A DNA stretch of 64,000 nt from Carettochelys insculpta (GCF_033958435.1 NC_134144.1:11278010-11342009); one strand, 5' to 3'; shown: positions 11,617 to 25,818, numbered from the stretch's first letter. The notes: generated from the sequence alone by a model not told the origin. Program-made: numbers and translations.

Positions 11617-14600
11617 GTGAATGATGAGTTTACAGTTTGGTTTCTTAGTCAGTTGTTCAAAGAGTAATAGGTCACATCTTTTAAAAATAATCGCTATAAG
11701 TACTGTACTAACCAAATCAGCATTATTTCTTTAACTACACATTGAATAAACTGATAATGTACTAAATATAGCCTGTGCAGTCATGCATACTATTTCGTAT
11801 CTCCAGCCACTGAAATATGGATTCCATATTTCAGTAGCACCACATGAAACTAAAGAAGGAATATTTTCAAAAGTACGCGTGGTTACTTGGAAAACTTTTT
11901 ACAAACGTATCTATTAATAACAAATCAGAATCTTTAACAGCAACTAATATGCATTCAAGTGTTATTTGAAATGCCTGAAAATAGACTTATGTTCTCAAAA
12001 CTGATTGTACAAATGTAACACTAAGCTTTCTTCTCTATTCCCTTCAGTTAATCCATTATCAAATTTATTTGACTTTCACAATCAAAACAGGAATTTTTTT
12101 TGAGGCACACTTACAAGCTTATTCTAATATCTGAAAATCAACAGTTACAGCGCAAAAACTTATCTAAAAGTACCTCCTCATCATAAACTGCAGTGAACTT
12201 GGCCAAAAATGGTTTCAAAATGTCAAAATCCAAGCTAGCTTCCAGCTTTCACAATGATTAAAATTTCTAGGTATGTATTTTTTGTTTGCACTTCCACATC
12301 AAAAATTTCAACTCTAAAATCACAGACAGCTTAACACTAGTGACGTGCAAAAGAGAGCAGCTTGCTTCCTCACCATCCAGTTGGTTCTCCGTTGCTGAGA
12401 ATAAGACTATAAAGCTCTGTCAACAGGAGAAAAATGTGCTGATTTACCTATGTTGGTTTAGAAACTAAATTAGTTAAATCAGCGCAATCCCCTAGTGCGA
12501 GGATGACTTGACTTTGTTTCAAAAGTCCCTCACACTGACTTAGGTTCAGTTGGTAAGGAAGTGACTTGGCTCTTCATTAATAAACTCAGCAGATAAAACT
12601 TGGAAACAGTAAGAAGGAAATAACATGGCCCTGACCTTCCAGTATAGGGAGGTTATTTTATATCACACCCCGAGCAGATTACGGTCCTATGCCTGGACTT
12701 GGAAGGATAAACTCAGTGTAGATGGATTCTCTGATGCCACAGCTCCCATAGCAACCATCCCTCCCTATTGCCACTATAGGAATGATGACTGGGGAACAAG
12801 ACACAGCACAGGTTTCCCTATGCACTACGGCTTTCTAAAATTTGCTTGCTTACTTAAGACTGTCTTGACATCTCTGTGCCTCATGGCAGTACTTCATATA
12901 GTGAATAGGGCAAAATTTGAGTTAGTGGAGCAGCAGGTTCTCAAGATACAGCCTGACTATCCCTCCAAAGTAAAAGAACATTAAAAAAAAATCAGCAGGT
13001 TCTCTTAACTTCTCTTCAGCGCACTGAGGTTCAAACCATTGGCCTGATTGTCCCCTGACTGTCATTCACTAACGTTACTCTTTGCAAGTGCCTGGCATAC
13101 CCTCTCGCTTAAGGGAAGCGATAATGATAACATTAATAAAGGAAGGATCCTGTGGACCAGGCCTGCATGAACTGCCCAATGCCACACAGGAATTCTACCA
13201 TGGAGCAAGAAACTGAATCCAATTCCCCTAAGTTTGAAATCCCAAGTACTAGACCACCTTCCTCTCATGCCCCCCTTTCAAAAATCTGCCTCCACTGTCC
13301 CCGGGATAGTCTGTGCATCCTTCCCCTCCACCCCCACCAATCTGCACATATCTGCCTCTACACAGGGAAGAAGCATCAAGCTCCCTGACCAGACAGCAGA
13401 GGCAAGATGAAGGGATGATGAAGAGACAGTGAAAGAATTAGCATGCAGTCAGTGCTGTGGCTTGGCAATCCAAGAAGCCACTGGCAGTGGCGGGACAGAG
13501 TGGGGCTGTGGTAAACATAGGTGTTGGGAAACATTAAGCATGTCAAAACTTTTGTTAATACACAGCTAAGGCTGCTTGGTGGTATCTTGTCCCCTTCAAG
13601 AATGCTGAGCCCAGCAAAACCTGCACTGTTGACAACTAGGAAACAGAAATAAAGTACACGTCATCATCTTGTGCCTCAGTAGGCTCATACCACACGTATT
13701 TGCCATCTACCTTTGAAGATACGGCAAAACACTTAAGGAGTAAGGCAAACTGACTCTTTGTTAAAGCACAACCTGTACTTAGTGGAGCCTTGTGCATGAG
13801 TTACCTACATCTGCCTGCTTGGAAACGTAGCCTAATGGACAAAAACAACCCCACTTCTATGTTTTACAATCAGTTCACCCTTAGAAAGAGGATGCCATCT
13901 AATATGGTACTTCGACTTAGCCATCATTAAACCTACAAGTGACTTTCATATCTCAGCTCACTGTTAATAATCCTCCTGGCAGGAAGAACACGAGTGCTTG
14001 CATAACCTACAGAACGTAGAGCTGCAACTAGACAGATTGCTGTATCTGGAAAAATGGGAAATATGACAAAGAGGAGTTTTGACATTCCCTTCCCTCTAGA
14101 GGAAAGGACTTCTCAAAAGGGAAGAAAACAAAATTAGAAACTTTTAGAAAAAAAGCAAGTTCAATAACTTTCAGTGCTATGTTCGTCTCAGAAATACTTC
14201 AAAACTGAGGTAAGTCAGTCCTAAGGCAAGTATATTCAAGACAAACCAGGAAAAAGACTTGCTAGTCTCACTCAATAAGGGACAACCCCATTCAGGATAT
14301 TTTGAAAGAGGATATTCTAGCCTCCAGTTAACCTCTGAAGGAAATAAAATAAACACATACAATGAATAATTTAAAGAAAACATTGCTAACCAAAGTCTTG
14401 CAAGTAGCAGAATATCAAGGTCTACATTTTTTTAAGCAGGAATCCAAGCTCTTTGAAAATGTAACAAGAGAAGAGAGAATAACCAAAAAGCCTCTTTCCC
14501 AGAAAAGTGAGGACTGTATGCCTTTAGTGGTTGCCCTTGTGTTATAGGGTGAACCTTTAACCAACATCCAGGACTAGAGCAGAAGAGTGCAAACTTTCAG

Positions 14601-14904
14601 GTATGTCTTATGTTTAAAAAAGGGCACATGCATCCAAACATATGCATGTAGGTATTGGGGTAAATTTAAGACCTCTTCCCCTTGTGATGGCCAGTGAGGA
14701 CTTAGAGATCTGTCAGTAATGGAAATAGTGACATCAAAAGGTATTCCGGATATACTTTTTATTTGACACTATTTACAAGGTCAAACACCAACTGAGAAAG
14801 CAGAAACTTTAAAACAAGTTATACAGAAATGGTTTGCTGGAAAGTAGTTATTCGGTATGAGTGCATGTCTACTTCCTGGAACTTACAGTATAATTTTCCA
14901 TAAC
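11617..14904. other. No gene or repeat recognised
   Basis: Mostly unique-looking intronic sequence. The 119-residue plus frame at 12625-12984 shows no domain. An inverted TGAAATATGGATTCCATATTTCA motif occurs near 11811. Confidence 0.55.
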
Positions 14905-15250
14905 TACATGGGGGATTTGATAGCGGCCTTCAACTACCTAAAGGGGAAGTTCCAAAAATGATGGAACCAGGCTATTCCCAGTGGTGGCCATGACAGAATG
15001 AGTCTCAAGTGCAGTGGGGGAAGTCTAGAATGTACATTAGTAAAAACTATTTTGCTAGGAGGATGGCAAAGCACTGGAATGGGTTACCTAGGGAGGTGGT
15101 GGAATCTCCATCTTTAGCGCTTTTAAGGTGAGGCTTGACAAAGCCTTGGCTAGAATGATTTGCTTGGGAATAGTCCTGCACCGAACAGAGGATTGGACTA
15201 GATGACCTCCTGAGGTCTCTTCCAACCCTGTTCTTCTAAGAGTCTATCTA
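14905..15250 (+). mobile_element. CR1 LINE 3' end
   Basis: The run from TTGATAGCGGCCTTCAACTACCT through GGTGGTGGAATCTCC to GGATTGGACTAGATGACCTCCTGAGGTCTCTTCCAACCCTG is the standard CR1 3' portion. The terminal ATTCT-type repeat is degraded to TTCTTCTAAGAGTCT. It keeps the end of ORF2 and the 3' untranslated region only. Confidence 0.93.
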
Positions 15251-16079
15251 GATTTTTATGCTAACTCAAGACCAAGAGAGAGAGGGTGAGGGAGCAGCTT
15301 GATTGATGCCCACTTACCCAACATGCTCCCAAGGAAGTTCCAGAAAAAGTGCACAATGGCTTTCTGCTTGGTTTAAAACTTCCCCATCTTGTATCCAACT
15401 CCATGAACACTGTGCACGAAGGTGATATTTAGATTAAAGGGTTTTTTTTGTTCCTGCTGAGCATTAGATACTCACTTTATTTATTTATTTTAGTCAAATT
15501 ATTTGCTCTTCAGCGGATTCAAGGACTGTGTTAAGGCAAGACTTACCAGCTCACATCAATGCAAGTAGCTTATGTATAATACAATAAGTATCAACTCTTC
15601 CAATATTTACACTTTTGCATTGTCTCCCAATTACAAATGAGGATTCAGCCTCATGAGAAATTTTTTTAAAAAATAGAGCTAAAAAAGCCCTGAAAATCAT
15701 ATCTTGTTATAAGGACAATAAAAAGCTTCACAACATTTCTCAGTATGGTACAGAAATCTCCAGGGTCCCAAGCTATTCTTTGTTTTGCACCAGGATATGG
15801 AAAATGTAAAGTCAGTCAATGCCTCTATTAACTCTATAGATGTATATAGATTCCTAAAATAAAGCATTTCCTATTAAACACCAATACATTGAACACATTT
15901 ACAGAATCCATTCTCAGACAGGTGAATGTCTCTAAAATAAATTCACCATATGTGATCTTCCTGGCCTTAAATTACAATAACTCTATCTAGTCTTCCCCAC
16001 ACCCATTGTCATTTTGATTCATAGACAAACAGAAATGAGTTTTCCTGCTTTTTCAACTCCCAGTCAATTTCTTAGCTTT

Positions 16080-17710
16080 GAGTTAATATCAACAAACAAA
16101 GAAAATATTCTCTCTTTGCCAGCAGAGAAAGCTACTGCGCAAGGCATGATTTTGAGATGCCCATGCCATAGCAGCAGAATCTTCACAAGCTAGGCATCGA
16201 TCAGGGTCGAGAATGTTCACAAAAAATGAGGTGTAGTTAGTGCTTACTCCATTCACTATTGCCTGTCATTTAACTTTCTGGTGAGGCACATCTTTCATCA
16301 ATGTCTCTTGAAGTGCCTTCCAAATTTTGACAGCATCTGCAATGCAGCAGCAATTTCTCTGAAGTTTGTTTAATGCTATGGATATAGGCTTCAGTATACT
16401 GAGCATATTTCCCCGTTCCTCTTTAGTCCAATGTTTGGTAGTTGGGATGAAATACTTGCATCTATTTTATCACAGTTTGCTTCACCAAGTTTTATGATCA
16501 TAGGCCGGTTCTTGATAAATTGTTCAAAACAATCAGCCACAGAATTCCATAAAACATCTTAAGGGAGAATTAGTTTGGCTCCTCTTACTCTCTGAAGCAA
16601 AATATTTCGTACAGAAGTATGTTGTGACTTCAGCAACATTTTCTTTCATTCCCAGAGAAGACATACGTAAGTCTTCAGCTAAAAGATGCATTAAATGTGC
16701 TCTGCAGCTATGTGTTATTAAAGAGCATCCTTGTATTTCTACTTCTAAATACAGACTGCACCACCAGAAACTGACAGTCTGTGACCTGGCAACATCTGTG
16801 GTGCTACCAGACCATAGATGCTCCTGGATCAGAAAGCCCAGGAGTCTAAGGGTAGGGGGGCAAGCCAGAACAAAGTGGAGACCCTGGCTGGGAGCAGCAC
16901 AGAGCTGGGGCCAGAGCCCCATGGCAGGAGCCAGAGTCTGGACCGCTCAGGATACCAGCAGAAGCTGGCTCAGGATCCCAAAGGCTCTGGCAGCTGGGGG
17001 AGGGGAATGCTGAAGAAGGGTACCTGCAATAGGTACTTGGGAGCCACTGGCAGGAGACTCCCTCTGGTCAGCAAATTCTCTCATTTGGGATTGGTCAGGT
17101 CCCAATGGTGCCGGACCAGGGAGGACCAACCTGTATCTTCTCATCTTTGCCACATTTGCAGCATTGTCAGTGACAAAACTGTACATGTGACAGCTATATT
17201 TTTGATCACAGTTTATTACAGGTTTCAGTGCGACATCTTTTAAATTCCCAGTGCACATATTGTTTCTGAAGGACATGCAACCCCATCTTCAGCTTTCAAA
17301 CAGGCATCTATTACTTGATCATTGTGTACACTGCTCCACCCACCAAGGTTTAAACTGAGAATTATGCCCTCAGTATTTCTTGCACACTCTTCAAATTTCT
17401 TTTCATACTCTGTATCTAGCAACTTTCCATCAATGTCTGCTCTACCAAATGGAGCGTACTCTGGTCATAAGAACTCAACCACGTCAAAGAAATGTTTGTT
17501 GTTAATGTGAAAAGAAGAGTTTGTGGAATTAATAAACTCAACAATCTTTTCATCTATGGTGTAATTTGCTTACAAAATTTCATTCTTGCAACTAGGCCCT
17601 GCATCTACTTGTTGCACTGCTTACACTTGACGCATTTTACTTTTTTACCCGAGGAAGCAATTTCTTCCAAACATTCCCTAAAAGGTCTCTCATATGCTCA
17701 GACACCATAA
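16080..17710 (-). pseudogene. Decayed hAT transposase gene
   Basis: On the minus strand, in several frames, a hAT transposase can be followed in order. A BED-type zinc-finger region comes first (KKVKCVKCKQC and MQGLVARMK, 17500-17650). Next is LGGWSSVHND (about 17330), matching the hAT segment before the first catalytic acid. VTDNAANVAKMRR (17140-17190) includes the conserved TDNAAN. After an inserted MITE come GCSLITHSCRAHLMHLL (16670-16750) and WNSVADCFEQFIKN. The C-terminal part is NIGLKRN, ADAVKIWKAL and MAWASQNH (16120-16480). Frameshifts and stops are frequent, so this is a fossil. Known: hAT transposases act in the nucleus on elements with 8-bp duplications. The ends of the parent element were not located. 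Confidence 0.82.
16752..17133. mobile_element. Tigger/pogo-like MITE inside the hAT transposase
   Basis: The right end GTGCCGGACCAGGGAGGACCAACCTG is followed by TA (17134-17135). The left end begins CAGACTGCACCACC, preceded by TA (16750-16751). Removing the element and one TA joins the hAT reading frame exactly (KMRR to YLEVE) on the minus strand. That independently proves both the boundaries and the TA duplication. The right end resembles the family at 1369, 8278 and 38009. The interior is GC-rich and codes for nothing. Confidence 0.85.
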
Positions 17711-18140
17711 CAGTTTTTCTGTGGCAAAAGTTTGGGAGACCATAGGAAACTACGTGTGCACTGAATAAATGTCTTCACTTTCTTTCCAACCCACTCCACT
17801 GTTCCTTTCGCTCCTCCTCCCTCCTTTCCTATACATTGTTTCTATGTTTTTAAGACAGTACCTTTACCTTTTTTTGTGCTGGTACATGGCCATACCAAAT
17901 ATTGTCACCTTGGCAGCCCTAGCCATGAATCCCTGGTTAGGGGACAGGGGGCCCTGGCAGCACTGTAGCATGGCACCAGCTGGGGTGCAGAGCCCCACCA
18001 GCAGCCCAAGCCATGGGCACCCCAGCAGCCCCACAGCTGAGAGCTGGCTGGGACACCAAGCCTCACTGGCAACCCCAACTCCGAAGGCACCAGACAGGGG
18101 TCCCTAGAAGTCCTGAGTCAGGGGGCCAGCTGACTACCAA

Positions 18141-18173
<33 letters not shown>

Positions 18174-20047
18174 AAAAAAAGTGCACTGGTCTTAACTAAC
18201 TCCTCTGCCTTCCTTAGATCAGCTCTACCTCCACATACACACAGGGCAACAACAATCCTATCCATCCTGCGTCTTTCTTTGACCATGTGACTTTATCCTG
18301 CCGAAAAACAAACTGCAAGCCCCAAGAAGCAAGAGCTGGCAATTAGGCTGGACTGATTGGAGCCACTAATTCATTTTTATGAAACTAAATGTAGGTTTAA
18401 CATTTTCGTGATGAGACAATTATAACTTGTATTTAAAGAAGAGAAAATTAGCATTTTATTGACTATTTGATATAACTGATTCAAAAAAAAACCAGATTTT
18501 TTTAAAATTAAAAACCCCACTTACTTTTATCCACCCTGCTCTGCCGCCTACAAGTCTCTACCCTCAGCAGGTCCAATCAAACATTCTCCTTCGTTAGAGC
18601 AGGAGAGAAGATGGGAGAGTTTGAGACAACCAATACAATGCAGATATAACAAAGGTCCAGTGAAAGCCTAAATCCCTTCAAAGATTTACGGATTGCCATT
18701 TAAACATAAGAAGTTATGCCACCCTGGCTGGATCTCTTGATCCTAATCCTCAACTGGAACAATAGGAAGTCTACAGGATTTTAATTCTGTACAATTAAAT
18801 TTTAGTAAATTAATTTTATACAATTCTGTATATAAAGGTCCAATATTCTAAACTCATTTTAGGATCTGAAATAGTAGCTGTGATGTAATGCTACATTTAT
18901 GAGTGGATATTTATAATAAAACCAGAAGAGTTGACTCACAAGGCTAAAACATTAATACCACTGACTTATGTTAAATCCACAAGGTAATTTAAAAACATAA
19001 AAAGAGCAAGCACCTCTGAGAAAATTTCTAACAAATCCTTTTGAATCCATGAAAGTATTTTCAACCTCTCCAGGGTTTAAAAATACATTTTAAAATAATC
19101 TTTTGTAAAATGCTTTTGGTTTTATGTTAATTATTAACTGCTTTTTGAAGTAACAGCCTGGGTGAGTAAATAGTTTGACAGCACAGTGGTATAAACTGCA
19201 ATGGAAAAAGCAAAATAATTATTTCATGAAAATGTGATTGAGAGAAACCAAGGTGCACAGAAATTTTTTAAGCAAACACAGATCATCAGATGGAAATTGA
19301 CTGGGAACAAATCAGCAGAGAAATAAAGCCATATGGATTAATTAGAGTTGAAATACTATAATAAGCAGTGTCTTGCATAATATACCTTACTGGTAAACAT
19401 TATAAATATGAACGGACCAATCACAAGTATTCCAAGAACTGCTACCAATGCACCTGATTTCTAATTAATTGAAGGAAAGTAAACAACATGATCCCAAAGT
19501 GTTAACTTGATTTTCATATCAGATAGGTATGTTTATTGATTGAAATTGTTTTCTGGGATTATAGAAGGGTTTAACTGCTCTATAGCCATAAACTAATAGA
19601 GCACTGCTTCCTTAATTGCAAGAGCAAAGGTCAGGGAGTAGACAGTTGCTGCTGCCTAACCATGACAAGTGACATGAGCAAATGAGTACTGTTCAATGAT
19701 ACAAGAGAATGGGTTATTAGCTCTCCTGTTTCTTGTATACCTCCCTAAACAAGCATGCAAAGTTCTATTATTTCACAGGGAGAGCAATAAGCCAAAGTGA
19801 GTTGTAAGGATAGTTAGCAATAAAATGGGCTTCCAGCAGCAGTATCTGTTTTATGGCTGTGGTTTCCTGTAAACAAGATATCCCCAGAAGCATGTTTAGT
19901 ACAGATGTCTATGATATGAAGTGAAAAGAGACAGCTAATTTATTTCCTCTAGTGCCATTTACTAATTCCAACTTCTCCCATGAGTCTGTGGGAAATCTTC
20001 AAGTTTGTTTCCATTGTGATGGAAACAAAACAGAATCCCTATGACTT
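17711..20047. other. GC-rich patch (17925-18135), otherwise nothing recognised
   Basis: The 210-bp GC-rich patch (CAGCAGCCCAAGCCATGGGC and similar) resembles the interior of the Tigger/hAT MITEs but has no visible ends. The remainder to 20047 is AT-rich and featureless. Confidence 0.5.
18141..18168. repeat. (CT)n microsatellite
   Basis: A pure CT run of 28 bases is followed by TTTTAAAAAAAAA at the edge of a GC-rich segment (17925-18135). Confidence 0.95.
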
Positions 20048-20430
20048 GGGCAACCGTATGTCCCTCCAAATATGGGGCAGGGATATCTGGGGGGCGGGAG
20101 GGGGAGGGATGGCTCTACCAAACCTTGGGGAACCAGGAAGGAGGTGGCAGCTGTCAGCCCCAACCCCGGGGAAGCTGCAGCCGCCAGTGCTCCCCGGGCC
20201 CCATGGAAGCAGCAGGGACTCGGCAGCCACCCAGGCTCCCCCGCTTCACCAAGGCTTGGAGGACTCCTGCCAGCAGCTGTGTCTGCACAGCTGCTGGCAG
20301 AAAAGTCCATCCAGGGAAAGGGCCCAAATATGGGACAATTAGTCCCTTTTAAAAAGTAAGTCAGGATGTCTTTTTGGCCTCCCAAATACAGGACCATCCC
20401 ACCAAATACAGGATGGATGGTCACCTTACC
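20048..20430. mobile_element. hAT-type MITE (383 bp)
   Basis: The left end GGGCAACCGTATGTCCCTCC and right end GGATGGATGGTCACCTTACC are imperfect inverted repeats (GGTGACCATCC-type). Flanking octamers TATGACTT (20040-20047) and TATGACAG (20431-20438) agree at six of eight positions, which suggests an 8-bp hAT duplication. The interior is GC-rich and has open frames on both strands with no domain. Confidence 0.7.
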
Positions 20431-23400
20431 TATGACAGACTAGCCTTCTTTCCTCTACTTCCTTCAAATAGTCCTATCAGAGTCACAATAAACTTCGCAA
20501 TATAGCCTCAACTGTCAAAATTTTAAAGCCATATAATAAAGAGCAAACAAAATTCCTGAACTTCTAGTGGGATTACAGTTTTACATTTAAAGCTGAATCA
20601 GAATAAATCACACCATGACAGTCAGGAAAACTGCAGGTTAGAATCACCTTAACTAGTGCACTGAACGTATAATAATAAAAATCCTTACATCTGAGTAGCA
20701 TGTAAGGCTGCTGCTCAGGTTACCAGGTTTGCCATATTCCCTCTGGATTTCCATTAAGTGCCATGACACACCTGTTTTAAAAAATTAGATGCAGTTAGTT
20801 ACATTGTGGTCAGCTTCTTAGGCTGCATCTGAGAATTTCCAATTCCGACCACCTCCCTAATTGTCCTAAAATGTTAGGCTGTGTTCAGTAAGGCTGGAAA
20901 ACTCATTCCTGCTCCAGACAACAATCACATGGTTACTGGAAGACAAATATGCCGTTTATATCCATTAGTTTCCAAAACTGTCTTGGTCTGAGTTGGTTTC
21001 TTGTGTTTGTTTGTCTGTCTGCTTGCTTTGTTTGTTTGTTTGAAATCCGTTAATCCCTCGTAACAGCAGAAAAAAGAAATCCTAGCAGCCTAAATTCGAA
21101 AGTAGCTTGTATAGTCACTTGTGCAGGCATGCCAGGGAAAGGTACAGTTGACTGAAAGGTTTGTTTTGCACAGGGACAGTAAGAGTTGGTATGATATAAC
21201 CAGCATGCCTTCATACAGAAACTAAAACACAAACACAACTCTCCTCATACCACATCCACAAAATATTTTACTGATCAACTTTTACTTCAGAAACCTGTAA
21301 TTTATTCCACCCTTAAATTGTTCCACAGCGTTGAAGTTTTGTCTGGGACTGAGTTGGAAGAAGAGAATGGATTGATGTTGGAAGTGACCAGAGTCTGAGA
21401 TGGAATATTTAGATGTTTAGGATGTGGTTTGAGGTATTTTAACAGTTAATGTTGCCTTAGCTCATGATTTCTTATGTTAATCAGAAATTTTCTTGAGCAG
21501 CCTTAAAAATAAGTGTGTGCATGCACGCACCACACACATGTATTATTTAGGTTTTAAAATCTTGGTTTAATGAGCTTATACATAGCACATAGTGCGGCTT
21601 TGTTTACTACTTGATTATTTCCAATATTAATACTAAAGGATAAACCAAACATGAATTATCCAGGTCTGATTATAATTAGAAATACTTCACAAGCAGAACT
21701 GCTGAGAGAACAACATATCCAGGCACATATTGGAAAATGAAGATCTATCCTAAACTAATTGAAACAAACAGCTGGTAAAAATAAATTAGCTTGTAGAATG
21801 TTTTGTGAACTGAGGTCACATATTAAAGATTCCCCACTTTGCCTCACAGAACTGTAAGGCATTTCCCACATATCTTTTTAATGGTATAAACAACTGATTT
21901 CATGCTACTGTACTCTTGCTTGCAGTTTTCTTTCTAGTAGATATGGCAGTTTCTATTTATCTGAACACTTAATAGCCTCAAAAATAAGTGTAGTACAGGA
22001 GTGACCTCCATGTATTTAAAAATTTCAAGTAAAAATAGTATATCTCATTTTTCTTACTGGAATGTAAGAGAAATATCTTAAATAGTGTGTGAGAAAGAGG
22101 GAGACTAATTTGCACTTACTTCTGCATGGGAGAAGGATAGTGGTCACTCACTCCAAAGTCCAGGGTCCTAGCTCAGGATCCTCTCAAAGTTCTCGCTGTC
22201 CGTGGTGTGTGAATGAAGGAGTGTCATGCTCGAAAGGCAATGTAACATCTAATGGAAGTCAGTGTCACATAAGGAAAGGTGCTATTCTCAACTATTTGGG
22301 TATAATCCCATAGAAGATTCTGTAAATTCAGAGCACAAACCCTGCATCACACACTACAGTCAATGGGAAATAGCAAATATGGGGGACCTGAGAAATGTGA
22401 TAGTGCTGACCCATGTGAGTAAATAGATTGGTGCATTTGGTAACAACTGTAGCTGAAGGCGAGTGCTTTGGGGAGGTGGGGTGGGATGGAACTGTTGCAC
22501 TCTAATGCATATCTATATTCAGTCTAATGGGAAGGATCAGAACCTCCCTAACTTATTTCCGGTTTAACTTCTCAACCACGTAAAGGTAGGGAAAGAATAT
22601 ATGCAGTCAATGGTATTATGTCAGAAATCCAACCTAATGAGCACAAACTTGCACCACTTGCCTATAGATAGGAGGCAGTCATCAACAAGAACAATGTGGA
22701 GATACAGTTCATTATAGCCTGCTATTGGAAGCCTGAATAAACAGGAACCTACATATTATCACCCCCTTTAGACAACATCTCTATCAGATGCTCAGGGAAG
22801 ATTTTGATCTCAGATGATTTATCTGTCTGGACTAAAGGCTTCTAAATTAAGCAGATGCATTTGCAGGGATTTATTCTTAAGCTAATACAAAACATATGCA
22901 TGAGCACACACACAAGACTCAAATGGGGAAAGAGCAGCCACTCTGACTCCACCTTTAAATATGTGGCACTACACCTGCAGGGCACCAAAGTGCACTAGGA
23001 AGTGAGATGGTTTCTGTGATACAGACTAGTTCAAGTGGATGTTACACCGTTTATGGAACAATTATCTTGCAAAGACTAGCACAATGGTGATGTCTCAGTA
23101 TTTGCCTGTTTTGAACCCGTGGAAGGTAGCTGTTTGAATTGGACTGCACTATGCTGCTCCCTTGCAATCTTCTCTCCAAACACTGGCGAGTGTTTCCTTT
23201 TTTCCTGTTTTGAATGGGAATGCAGGTGAGCTGTCAGAAATGGTATGGATCTTGCCATTGTGCCAGATAAATGAAAAGTGGTCAGACAACCCATTTCTCC
23301 AGGATGACTTATTTAAAGCCTGATGTCTTGTGTGCAGCACACCCTAGATATGATGCTACTGCTGTGTTCTGGGGAAACGGAGAACTGGTAAACTGGGGCA

Positions 23401-25752
23401 ATGGTTTGTGGAAAATTAGATTAAGAGTAGTAGAAGACTTTCCATACTCCCAAAGTGGTGCTGAATCCTCCCTGAGCAGGAGCAGATGCTGTGCTGCCCA
23501 TGAGAGGTGCAAGTTACTACTTTCAAAGCCAGGGCACTGAAGCTCTCAGATCCAGGAAGTAGAATTCATTCCTGGCAGCAAGGAGAAGATCCACTCCACT
23601 GTTTCTGGGAGGCTTGTGTTCCTGTGTTTGGTGGGTACTCCTCTTTGATAAAGACAGGTTAAACATGGATGGCTAAGATTTCCTAAGCTGTCTAAAGGAT
23701 TTGAATTCTTTACTCCCATTAAAAATGAAAAATTAGTGATATACCTACAAATGTGCATAAGTATACAAACATACATAAAGGTTGCTGCTAAAACTTCATT
23801 GACTTAAGCTGAACATGTTCTTTTCTGGGTCTGCTGTTGTGGAGGATGAAGGAGAAAAATTGAACCCGAAGAACCAGCAAAGGAGATTTTAACCTTTTCC
23901 AAGCTCCTTAGCTTATTGTTTCTCGATTCTGGAGAGAGTTTAGCTTCTCTGTGTTAGCAAACTACAAAGAAAGGAGCAGAGAAATCCAGTTGTTTATGAA
24001 AATTGGACTCGGGAGGACACAGATCATGGCTTCATTTCGAACTAGGTTAAAAGAAAGGCCCTTCTTATCTACAAATTTTGCACTTGCAGCTATGACTTTA
24101 CAATGGCTTCCTGTCCTATTAGCTAGCACAGACATAGCTCATGTTCTGCTCTACCCATCTTGGAAAATAAACAAAACTAATCAGGTCTAAAAACTAGTTT
24201 ATGTTGTGCTGTTCAAAGTAAATAGAAAGAGTCTGGCACAGATAAACTAATTTCCACCTGTTTCTGCTTACTGCATATACACTAACTTAATTTAGATTGA
24301 TTAGATAACATCTGCAGACTTACTACAGTGGCACAAGGCTACTACATCCATTCAGATTATTTCAAAAAGCAGTAAAATGAAAAGTTCTGTGTGATCCTTT
24401 CAATTTTATTTTAGCTCTTTATTTATCTCCCCACTTCAAAGCACTTTCAATATAAGGAACAGTTTCTGTATCTGACATCTTTGTGAAATTAAAACAGAAA
24501 AAGTGGGCCAGCATCTAACTGCTTTAAATTGCAAAGCACAACAGCCTTGAGTCAGAAAAAGAGTATTTATGAGAGCACATGGTATAATGAACCCAGGAGT
24601 GACATTTGCAGTGGGAAAAGCATATTAGAATAGAATATAACCACTTTCAGTACCATTTGTCTTATTTTATAGGCACCTTCCATCCAACAATCCCGCTTAT
24701 GCTTAGAATATAGCTAACCGCATACTCATTCTGGTTAAAATTACCAATAGGTAGAGCTCAAAAAAGTTAGTCCCAAATTTTAATCCCCCTTGCTTACTTG
24801 AATTAACTGGAAGAAAAGAACAAGACACATACACACATGCAAAAATGGTCTCAATTCAGCAAAGTACTTAAAAATGTGCCACTCGGGCCATTCACATGCT
24901 CAAAGTTAGGCGCATGTGCGCACACACACTATAAACATATATGTATCTTGCTGCTTCCAGGCCAAACGGATTACACATCATAAAAGACCAGTTTTCAAAT
25001 GGTCTCTGGGCAAAGTTTAACGTGTTGACAACAAGATAAAACCCCTCTATATATGGCTTGGTCTGCCTGTGGGACTGCCTCTCACACCAGAGCACACTGA
25101 CCCACCAGCAAGAAGTCCTGAGCTGAATCCTGCAAGAGAGGCTTAAGCCTGTGAGGGCTCCTTCTTGTCTCTCCCCATCCCGCTTGTTCCAAAAGAGCCC
25201 ATATATGGTGACCTTTCAAGTGCACTGCCTAAAGCCACTGTTTGAACCAGGGTTTGGAGGTGGTTGAGGGAATGTTTCTTAGATGAGGAAGGGATAGAAA
25301 AGAGTTTTGGTCAGTATCTGGCTGGCTGAGATCCTGCTGGAATGATTATTTCAGTGCTGCTAGAATACTGTTACGTTTTATAATTAATGAAAGTACTGGG
25401 ATGCCTACAGCGTTGGCTAGTCAGCTTCTAAAACTGAACACATACATTTAGTCCACTCTTGTCAAACAACAAAATACCTGAAACAAGCAAATAACTGAAT
25501 TTACAGTATATCTTGGTAATAAAATTCATTATGTGAATGCACACTTGATAGACAGAAGTAACAGGACAGCACTACTTAGAATTATTTCCCAATTATGTAG
25601 CATGCCTTCATCTATGAACAGCACTGCTGGTGCCCTTTTTTCCAATTTTTTATTATATTCTTATTTGTTTCCAGAAGCCAGTAAATGTTAGGATTTATAT
25701 TCTTGGTTAATCTATATTCTACCATTTAAACTTTTTCATCTCACAAACAATA
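20431..25752. other. Long intronic stretch without recognised features
   Basis: About 5.3 kb of AT-rich, apparently unique sequence with one imperfect TTTG/TCTG simple repeat (20998-21042). Open frames here are short and lack domains. It is the longest repeat-poor interval in the window. Confidence 0.6.
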
Positions 25753-25779
25753 TTGTGTGTGTGTATTATATATATACAC

Positions 25780-25783
<4 letters not shown>

Positions 25784-25814
<31 letters not shown>
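25784..25814. repeat. (AC)n microsatellite
   Basis: A pure AC run of about 31 bases follows a short GTGTGTGT and TATATATATA segment (25753-25778), so GT, TA and AC tracts lie together and could pair. Confidence 0.95.

Positions 25815-25818
<4 letters not shown>

Noticed and set aside
12625..12984. 119-residue plus-strand open frame as a gene
   Set aside because: No domain, no splice or promoter context, and composition matches surrounding intron.
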